From Globodera rostochiensis (Eukaryota; Nematoda; Chromadorea; Rhabditida; Heteroderidae), in contig JAEVLN010000011.1 in the NCBI GenBank assembly GCA_018350325.1, forward strand, positions 393,827 through 457,826: DNA of 64,000 bases, given 5' to 3'. Under the pieces are notes generated by a model, which made no database searches, was not told the origin of the DNA, and saw only the letters and a program-made list of their open reading frames with translations. A program made the translations under genes and the position numbers. Numbering within the stretch: position 1 is the stretch's first letter; the number at the start of each line of letters is the position of its first letter. Below are positions 57,620-64,000 of this stretch, one piece after another.

Positions 57620-59400
57620 GATGATGGAATATTTGGTATTTTTCAGAAAAGGTGTTATCTGATAAGTTGTTAACATACAGCAAATTTTCTATATTGTGAT
57701 TCTCTCTTTTCGTTGGCTTCTATTGATGACCACAAGTAGCGGATTATTCCAAGATATGTAAATTACACTTAAATACTTTGATCTTCGATGTGTTTTTGTT
57801 TTTTTACAACTTCTAATTAATGTTTGTTTCTAATGTATGATTTAGGAGTTTGACTACTTAAAGGTCTTTTTAGAAAATTCTTTCAAATTTCATTTTTACA
57901 ACATTTTTACTTATTGTTAAATTTTGTCTTTTTAATAAGAAATTTATATTATCTGGTGTTTGGTTGTGAAAGATTTTGGTTATTCGCTTAAATTAAATTT
58001 ATTTTTTTATATTTTTAAACTTTTTATTTTAAAGTTGAAATATTTAGGTATATAATTAAATTAATGAATAATGTGCTTTATTTTTGCATTTCATCCAGCA
58101 TGCACTTGTTGAGGGGGGGGCTAAAAACCTTTCTTGTCCATTTATTAAACATTCAATAAAGGTTGTCTAAAAAAATTGTGATTTTTTAATTTTTTAAACT
58201 AAAATTTAATAATTAATTACTTAATGCCAGTAAAAACTTCTTTGATGCTTTTAATAATACTTTCTTAGTTTTTATAACGATTTTTTGGCTACAGTTGAAT
58301 AAATACCAATGCCGATCAGGTTATTACTTCTTTATAAAATCACTAGCAACTTTGTATTTTTGTGACATTTATTTTTAGTTTTAACGAGGTGTAAATACCG
58401 GCTTTAATTGTATTTTTCTACAAATATATTCTATAATAAAAAGCTTGGTAGTTAACACGTCGCAGAAAATGTTCGTGTCTATTATTTATTTGTTTATAAA
58501 TTTAAGTTTTATAGACTCTATATTATGGTTAAATTATCATAATATAGTAAATTTCATTATCTTTCACCTGAATGATGTTTAAACTACACAATATACAATT
58601 TATTAGAAGTTAATAGCAATGATAATTTTGTTCAAAAATTTTTCTTGGGATATATTGTAATATTTAAAAAAAAAATTTAAATTATTATAAAAAATAGAGT
58701 GATTGGAGTATAATTTAAATTTTTTATTAGTTAAAGTAAGATTTTAGAATTAAAAGTCCCATTTTCTTAAACATATGAAAGATTACATCTTAATAAGGAT
58801 TTACTTGAATCAGTTTTCAGCTGGCAAAACCAGGGTCTTGAATGATCGCCTCCACGTTGATGTGTCTAACACTTGAATAATATATTCATTAAATAGCTTG
58901 TCTTTAATTTATAATCATTTAATTTTTTTCAGTTAATAATGGTTTAATTATCTTGTTTGAGTTGAAATAATATTTTTTTTATATTGAATTTCATAATGAT
59001 ATTTTAGAAATATTATAGAATATTTTATTATTACTTATTTTGTATGCCCCGGTGCTTCTCCCATAGTTGCCGAATAACCTGCTGTCCTTCAGAATAAGAT
59101 ATTTAAAAAATTTAAACAATTTATCGAATTGATTTTACAGCAAATAAACATTCTTCTTTCAGAGATTCAATATTTCGAAATCTTTTATGTAATTTTAACT
59201 TAATATTTTCGTAATCTTTAATAGTTAATGCTATCCTGATTTAAAATTTAAAACGCTTACAAAATATAAATTTTTTTAATTGTATTATTAGATATTTTAT
59301 TGTTTTTAGCATAATATTAAGCCATTTTGAAAAAGTTTCAAAAAATATTAATAGATATTTATTACTGAATATTTTTATTTTTTATATATTTGTTTTGGCA
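57620..59400. other. T-rich noncoding stretch with small islands
   Basis: Islands at 57700-57760 (frame SFRWLLLMTTSSGLFQDM), an 8-G run at 58123-58130, 58815-58875 after GTTTTCAG (frame GKTRVLNDRLHVDVSNT) and 59045-59100. None is conclusive. Confidence 0.4.
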
Positions 59401-59412
59401 AAATAATGCACC

Positions 59413-59475
59413 ATGCCCGCCCACAACAAAAATTGTACTCATTGGTTATATGAACCTTGCAACTTGCCGCAAACA
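59413..59475 (+). other. Candidate first coding exon
   Basis: ACCATG start context, 21 codons (MPAHNKNCTHWLYEPCNLPQ then T), then a perfect GTAAGT donor at 59476. The Cys/His/Trp content is protein-like. No downstream exon joins in phase with certainty: the next ATG island (59782) would need another phase. Confidence 0.33.
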
Positions 59476-59781
59476 GTAAGTTCTCGGCTCGCCATCTAGC
59501 TGTGCGATAGTTGCACGCCCTCTTCCTCTTCAATTATATATATTTATAAAGTATTTAAACTGCAAATTAAAAAAGAAATTAATTTTACAACGTATATTGC
59601 GTAAGTTAAGCGATTCGTAATTAAAATAATGTTGTTGGTTCATTTTTTATGGTTACTTTAAAAAATCTGTTTTATTTAAAACATTAAATTGATCATGTAC
59701 CGTTCAACAGAACATTTCGGAAAGCGAACTTATTAATAATATTTTAAAAAATTTTTTTTCTTTTTTTTATCAGCAACAAAA

Positions 59782-59898
59782 ATGAGATTTTTGGACAGTT
59801 CCATTCAAATTTCTAGAAAAATTTTTAATGATGATGCATTAGACAATGTTGTTAATCACTTGCTGAGAACAATTGATGTTAAGATACCGTTAACATAA
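59782..59898 (+). other. 38-codon ATG frame after a splice acceptor
   Basis: A T-rich tract ending TTTTATCAG, then CAACAAAA and ATG. Reads MRFLDSSIQISRKIFNDDAL then DNVVNHLLRTIDVKIPLT and stops. Helical, charged pattern. It could be a last exon (the frame also continues upstream to the acceptor) or a small ORF. No family recognised. Confidence 0.3.
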
Positions 59899-60148
59899 CA
59901 AACAATTGAATTTTGTGTAGGCTATATAAACAATTCAAGAATCCTACTATAAAAATTAGAATAAATTAAAAAGGTCAAGTATCAAAGGCGGGGGCATTAA
60001 TTTGTCGACGATCTATAAAATAACCCTTACCAATTAAAAATAAAAAGATTAAAAAAATAAGTAAATTAATTATAAACAATGGCAAGATATAAAACATTAA
60101 TTGCTGACCAACAAATATAAATAACATTTTACTATCACGGCAATTTAG

Positions 60149-60279
60149 TCAGCAAGATGCAGTAGAATGTACAAAACCGCCAACTGTAAGTCTATTGCAG
60201 GGCAAAAGTTTCACTTTATAATTAAATATATTTATTTCAGTCATCTATTGAAATGACGCTGGATATGCCGGCGACATAG
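60149..60279 (+). CDS. Two-exon fragment with a USP-like QQDA motif
   Basis: Exon A (60149-60185, after GGCAATTTAG) reads QQDAVECTKPPT in phase and ends at a perfect GTAAGT. Exon B (60241-60279, after TTTATTTCAG) continues in phase 0 as SSIEMTLDMPAT and stops. The intron (60186-60240) is 55 nt, a typical size for nematodes and other compact introns. FSQQDAVE resembles the QQDAxEF box of ubiquitin-specific proteases, but the next residue is Cys rather than Phe and no Cys box or His box is near, so the family call is very tentative. The splice pair itself is the best in the window. Confidence 0.33.
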
Positions 60280-60510
60280 TCTTTGGACTTATCCCAAATT
60301 TGCAAATGTAATAATAATGATTAATAAGGAAAACAAAACATTTAATGAAATTAAACCGTTCCAAATATAAATAAACAATCAAAGAACCATTTTTGCTTAC
60401 TTTCCAAAATATGAAAAATAATTAAAACTCATTTAAAAAGCATAACACAAATTAGTGCAAAAAAATGTTTACAAAATTTAACAAAAAATTTAATTTACTA
60501 AAAATCTCTT

Positions 60511-60705
60511 ATGCGTAGGCTGGGACGGTCTTACGACTATGAATCGAGTGATGTCAATAAAATGATAATTTTATTATATTTAAAATTTAGTCATTTTTTA
60601 TGCGAAAATTTCCCGCTGCCCGGAGAAAAAGCGTCGGGAACATGGAAACCAACGAATTTTTGTTCGTAAGTTCCGAGGAGCCTAAGTGTTGTATGTTGTA
60701 ATGCC
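60511..60705 (+). other. Exon-like region with two overlapping readings
   Basis: An ATG at 60511 opens 52 codons (MRRLGRSYDYESSDVNKMI ... FPLPGEKASGTWKPTNFCS) to 60669. Alternatively an AATTTAG acceptor at 60590 starts a phase-0 frame with MRKFPAARRKSVGNMETNEF, LF, meeting a GTAAGT donor at 60666; that frame also stays open beyond it (VSSEEPKCCML). The acceptor-donor reading is the more exon-like. Product unknown. Confidence 0.3.
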
Positions 60706-60719
60706 AACGGGCACCCAAT

Positions 60720-61590
60720 TAAGCTTGATAAAATGTAGCCCATGTAATAAATGAAAAGTAATATTATTTTAAAAAATCAAACAAAAGTTAAACTTTTGCT
60801 GTATTTGTCAATATTGAAATATTAAAAATTTAATTTATTAAATAGAGGGTTTTAGAAACGCAAAGGCATTGTACATTGAAAAAATATATTAAATGGAACA
60901 AATTGGCTCTGTTTCGAAAATGGAATGCCGCGATTTCTTAATTTATGTCAGCAATTGAACCTTACACCCCACCTCATGCACTCTGCGTTTATGTTGTATT
61001 AAATACGATTTATTAAAAAAAAGTCTAGATAACATTTCATAAAATAAACCTAACATATGCGGATATTATGTGACTTGAGATTTTGAATTGTACAAAATTA
61101 TGTCTATAAATATGAATCCATTTTACATACGAAAATAAAAAGACATATATATGCATTACGCAGACAACATGCACTAAATCACGTAATGGGATCGTAGACA
61201 ATTTCTTCATTGAATTTTTGTTTATTTGTTTGCCTTTTTCTGAAATTGATTTTAATTATATTCCTATGCTGGGTAGTACACTTCATATTTTGTAGATTTG
61301 TTATTAAGTAATTTGATTTTTTGAAGTTCACTTTGATTACTTAATTCTGACGTTGTTCATAAAAAATATTGTTTTGCAAAAATGTTAACTTGTCGAGTTA
61401 CCATCGAGTTCTTAAAGTTGATTTTATTAAAAAATTTGATGATTTAAATAGGAAATTTGATTAATTTGATTTTAGCTTTTTCCTTTCTTTATCAATTAGC
61501 ACTATGTTTTTTTATATTTTTTTCCAATTTGTATATGCTTTTAAATTAATTAATTGGGATTTTAACATTTGGGATTAAATAAGTACTGGT
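60720..61590. other. AT-rich noncoding stretch
   Basis: A-rich to T-rich switch near 61.2 kb. Small patches at 60905-60990. Nothing identified. Confidence 0.55.
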
Positions 61591-61738
61591 AACGCCCTGC
61601 TACAAACAATTTGGACTCTGTGGTGATTCGGTTTTTCTCTTGTTCTGTTCTTTTCCTTTGTAGCAACCGCTTTGCTAACTACTCTCAACCAACTGTTGAT
61701 GTCTCGCATGCGTTTTTTAATGAGGTTTTGGACTTTTT
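61590..61738 (+). other. GC-richer island, possible hydrophobic exon
   Basis: A 39-codon frame after a TGA reads FGFSLVLFFSFVATALLTTL then NQLLMSRMRFLMRFW, resembling a signal or membrane segment. A TTTGTAG acceptor-like site lies in the middle. T-rich sense DNA readily gives such hydrophobic text. Confidence 0.2.
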
Positions 61739-61744
61739 TAAACT

Positions 61745-62635
61745 AATATTAGCTATATTTTTTGAATCATATTTTTCGTGATTAAATTTTTATTATAATT
61801 TTTCTTTACCTATTTATGAATTTATAATTTTAATTCTGTGTTTCATTGTGGATTTAAGCTTTGTAAAATGTGATTTCAAAAAATTTGCTTAATGTCACGC
61901 ATGCCCGCCTTTTTTAATGAGTATTCGTTTTTTAACTGATATTAAATAATTGCAGGTTATTGATTTGTTTTTGATTTTAAAATATATCGTATTTATGTTT
62001 TTAGTAATTAATATGCTTTTATTTGGTATTGTTTTTATTGCTATTATAGTGTATTTAAATAATTTTCTAATAAGTCTTTTAACGGCGTGCAAGCTCGTTG
62101 TTGCGAAGCACTTATAATTTAGCCACCAACAACATTTGCATCAAATAGGAGAAACATTTTTATTTATTGGTTTTATTTTGGATTTTTTTTTGTATTATTT
62201 GGCGCATTTTATTGGTTTTAGGCAAGCGTAGTCTTCTTCTGGCGTGTGTTTGGTCGAAAGACCAACAAAAAATTTTTAATTATTTTAAAATATTTTATTT
62301 ATGGATTGAATTCATTTTATCTTAATTTTTACATTTTTATTGTACCCCGAACGATTCGAAAATGATAATTTTTGCTTCATTTTTATTATATTTTATTTTT
62401 GTCAAATTTTACTAGTCGTCGTTTAAAATTTTCGTTTTTTTTTTGTTTTTTACGGATACAAAACGTCCAAAAATACGGCGTTTACAATTTTGAATGAAAA
62501 TTTTCACGTGTGTAAATCTTTAGATTTACAAGGGCAAAAAAAAATTGTATGCATTTTTATAATGTAGAATATATTATTTATAAACAGAGTTGCCGAAGAC
62601 TTGGAGTGGTTGATATCCAAGTCAAGTTAGTATAT
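61745..62635. other. T-rich noncoding stretch
   Basis: An island at 62222-62275 after GGTTTTAG reads ASVVFFWRVFGRKTNKK and the frame stays open 46 codons. A patch at 62588-62632 reads VAEDLEWLISKSS before a stop. The minus ORF at 61895-62092 fits chance. Confidence 0.4.
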
Positions 62636-62639
62636 TTCA

Positions 62640-62933
62640 TCACAAATACAGCAAAAGAAGAAACTTTTGTAGAATGCTTCTGCCACCATGATTTCTAAAT
62701 TTATGACGGCTAATTTTGGGTAGAGGGAATATTTTTCTTTTATTAATAAAATTGTTTGAATATTCTTCGTTAATCCATCTATGCAATTCCCACCAGTTAC
62801 TCGTGTTTTCCGTATTCATATTTAATATTTTTATTATAATAACTTTTGTTGATCCTACTTTTAGTGAAATTTGTTTGGATTTCACTTGTAATACAGTAAA
62901 TTTTATTTTTTTTCTATTTGCTCTAATAGACAC
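62640..62933 (-). CDS. Candidate 97-codon ORF of unknown function
   Basis: On minus, which is A-rich here, so a frame this long is expected less than about once by chance. Reads NMNTENTSNWWELHRWINEE then YSNNFINKRKIFPLPKISRH and KFRNHGGRSILQKF. Tryptophan-rich centre and basic ends. No domain recognised. The 75-codon plus ORF over it is a hydrophobic shadow. Confidence 0.28.
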   Translation of the reverse strand: MSIRANRKKIKFTVLQVKSKQISLKVGSTKVIIIKILNMNTENTSNWWELHRWINEEYSNNFINKRKIFPLPKISRHKFRNHGGRSILQKFLLLLYL

Positions 62934-62944
62934 TATTATTTGAA

Positions 62945-63170
62945 AATTTATTTTGTCGGTGCTTCTGTTTTTTTAAATTAAAATTGTTGTCAGTTATGAA
63001 TTTAAGTCGTTTAACTTTCGAACATCTGCGCATGGTTCATTCTTATTGATTTTATCATGTATTTTAAATTTTGAGAATTATCTTTAGAGATATTCAAATT
63101 TAAATCTTTTTTGAATAAACCTTTTGTATAGTGTTTTTAATAACTTTTAATTTAACGGATAAAAAAAATA
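62945..63170. other. T-rich noncoding gap
   Basis: No island, no repeat, nothing identified. Confidence 0.6.
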
Positions 63171-63174
63171 AAAA

Positions 63175-63312
63175 ATGAGACGACAAGACAATTGGCCAAA
63201 AAATTGTGAAGAGCGAATGTTTTGCGCCCCGCAAGGAAAAACCAATCGTCGATTTTTCCGGGGGGGGGGGGGGGAATTTTTCCATCTAAATTCTAAATTA
63301 ATTACAGATTAG
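63175..63312 (+). other. 45-codon ATG ORF crossing a 15-base G run
   Basis: Reads MRRQDNWPKNCEERMFCAPQ then GKTNRRFFRGGGG across the G run (63260-63274). Length change in the G run would shift the frame; another frame reads KTIGQKIVKSECFAPRKEKP. The minus ORF (63100-63285) begins MEKFPPPPPEK from the same run. Confidence 0.22.
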
Positions 63313-63446
63313 GCAAATACAGGGCTAAGAATAGCTAATCAATTCATTTATTTACTTAAAAGTGGTTTAATTAGCATCAAAATTCCTACCAAACTCTTTT
63401 ATATTGGTCTTGGTTTTTCGCCAAGTTTTTTCTTTTTATCGTACAT

Positions 63447-63538
63447 CAGTCCCGGGGTTTATGCCCGAGATTAAATTGATTGGCAGCAATTTGCGCCGCA
63501 GACCGAAATTCGATTTTAGCACCAAATTGGGAAACGAG
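63447..63538 (+). other. Exon-like island with splice edges
   Basis: GTACATCAG precedes and GTGACTGCG follows. The frame reads PGFMPEIKLIGSNLRRRPK then FDFSTKLGNE. It is the core of a 62-codon ORF (63404-63592) whose ends are T-rich noise. Basic and balanced composition. No family recognised. Confidence 0.32.
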
Positions 63539-63731
63539 GTGACTGCGTGCGGTTGTATTACCTTTTTTAAAAGATATTTTGTTTTTTACTAAATTAAATT
63601 AATATTTCATCAAATTTGTTAAAATCTTTACATGATTGTTGCCTTTAAAAAACAAGCATCTCTAATTAAGGTAATTTTTTAATATAAATGGTTTTGTTTA
63701 TAGTATAATTTTATTCAATTTAATGTATTAA

Positions 63732-63857
63732 TTTCAAATTGATTGCGGGGACAGTAGGAGTACTGATTCTGTGAGCGAACGAGTTCACCTTTTAATTGTT
63801 CTGGTTGATGGTGTTGTAGGGAAGATGGGCCGATCCCGCTTATTAAGTTTTATTTAA
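63732..63857 (+). other. Open frame of 41 codons over a GC patch
   Basis: Bounded by TAA on both sides. Reads CGDSRSTDSVSERVHLLIVL then VDGVVGKMGRSRLLSF. GC patch 63745-63840. Could be an exon; splice sites are unclear. Confidence 0.27.
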
Positions 63858-63894
63858 TGTATTTTATTGTTATATATTTGGTTTAACCCGTTAA

Positions 63895-64000
63895 AGTTGC
63901 AAACAATTGAGCATTTTCAAGCGTTACTCCAGATATCATCGCACAAAACAGAACGAGTACGCCGCAAACCTAAGTTTATGATTTGTAAGATGGGGGCATT
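63895..64000. other. GC-richer island cut by the window end
   Basis: All three plus frames are largely open (for example LSIFKRYSRYHRTKQNEYAA and EHFQALLQISSHKTERVRRK), so nothing can be concluded before seeing the sequence beyond 64000. Confidence 0.2.

Noticed and set aside
4980..64000. GC islands as gene segments of a ciliate germline, separated by eliminated AT-rich DNA
   Set aside because: I could not find consistent short direct repeats (pointers) at paired island edges, while splice-like AG and GT edges are common. The mariner and tRNA-like repeats fit an animal genome better.
1..64000. CRISPR arrays, operons, riboswitches or bacterial promoters
   Set aside because: No short regular repeats with unique spacers; the 108-bp arrays are direct tandem repeats without spacers. 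The sequence is eukaryotic in character.

Overview
This window looks like nuclear DNA of an animal-like eukaryote with an extremely AT-rich genome; by eye GC is only about one fifth. I see no bacterial gene packing, operons or ribosome binding sites. The positive evidence for an animal-type genome is an internally deleted mariner transposon with perfect inverted termini at 22425-23338, plus tRNA-like short interspersed repeats, hAT-like terminal fragments and a Tigger/pogo-like transposase scrap. Very AT-rich nematodes, flatworms, myxozoans or arthropods would all fit. I cannot name the species.

The sequence is a sea of A/T with small GC-richer islands, mostly 40-150 bp and roughly one per kilobase. 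Many islands are edged by splice-like sites (TTTTAG or TTTCAG before, GTAAGT-like after). They are the right size for exons, and the DNA between them looks like long introns or intergenic DNA. The two strands differ in A versus T in long blocks. The plus strand is A-rich at about 4.3-7.4, 8.2-16.2, 29.1-31.1, 34.8-46.0, 54.9-56.4 and 59.5-61.2 kb, and T-rich at about 16.4-25.3, 31.1-34.8, 46.0-46.5, 48.2-49.9, 56.4-59.5 and 61.2-63.9 kb.

ORF length is a weak guide. With this composition about 9% of random codons are stops, so some tens of chance ORFs of 60 codons or more are expected across six frames. Most ORFs of 60-80 codons are therefore noise. No long gene is visible outside the mariner. 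I list exon-like islands and a few multi-exon models where consecutive islands join in phase, all at low confidence.

Repeats are the best-supported content. Sixteen units of a 108-bp satellite-like repeat lie in five arrays (17.7, 25.4, 40.0, 48.8 and 50.5 kb), in two subfamilies, all ending at the same point in the unit. The last two arrays are inverted around 1.3 kb of other DNA. A tRNA-like element fused to a CCCGG-rich hAT-like end occurs at 2.0 kb (minus) and 17.4 kb (plus). Other repeats are a perfect 46-bp direct repeat (19.9 and 21.6 kb), a 32-bp shared word (16.7 and 37.0 kb), a 72-bp tandem repeat at 16.9 kb, paired hAT-like ends at 53.2 and 57.3 kb, and several pure C or G runs of 8-22 bases that stand out in such AT-rich DNA.

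Layout: 0-5 kb, noncoding with the tRNA-like/CCCGG composite; 5-16 kb, A-rich with exon-like islands, two in-phase exon models and the pogo-like scrap; 16-22 kb, T-rich with several repeat families; 22.2-23.4 kb, mariner; 23-37 kb, islands plus satellite array B; 37-46 kb, A-rich islands plus array C; 46-53 kb, arrays D and E and a SAP-like ORF; 53-64 kb, hAT-like relics and the densest run of exon-like islands.
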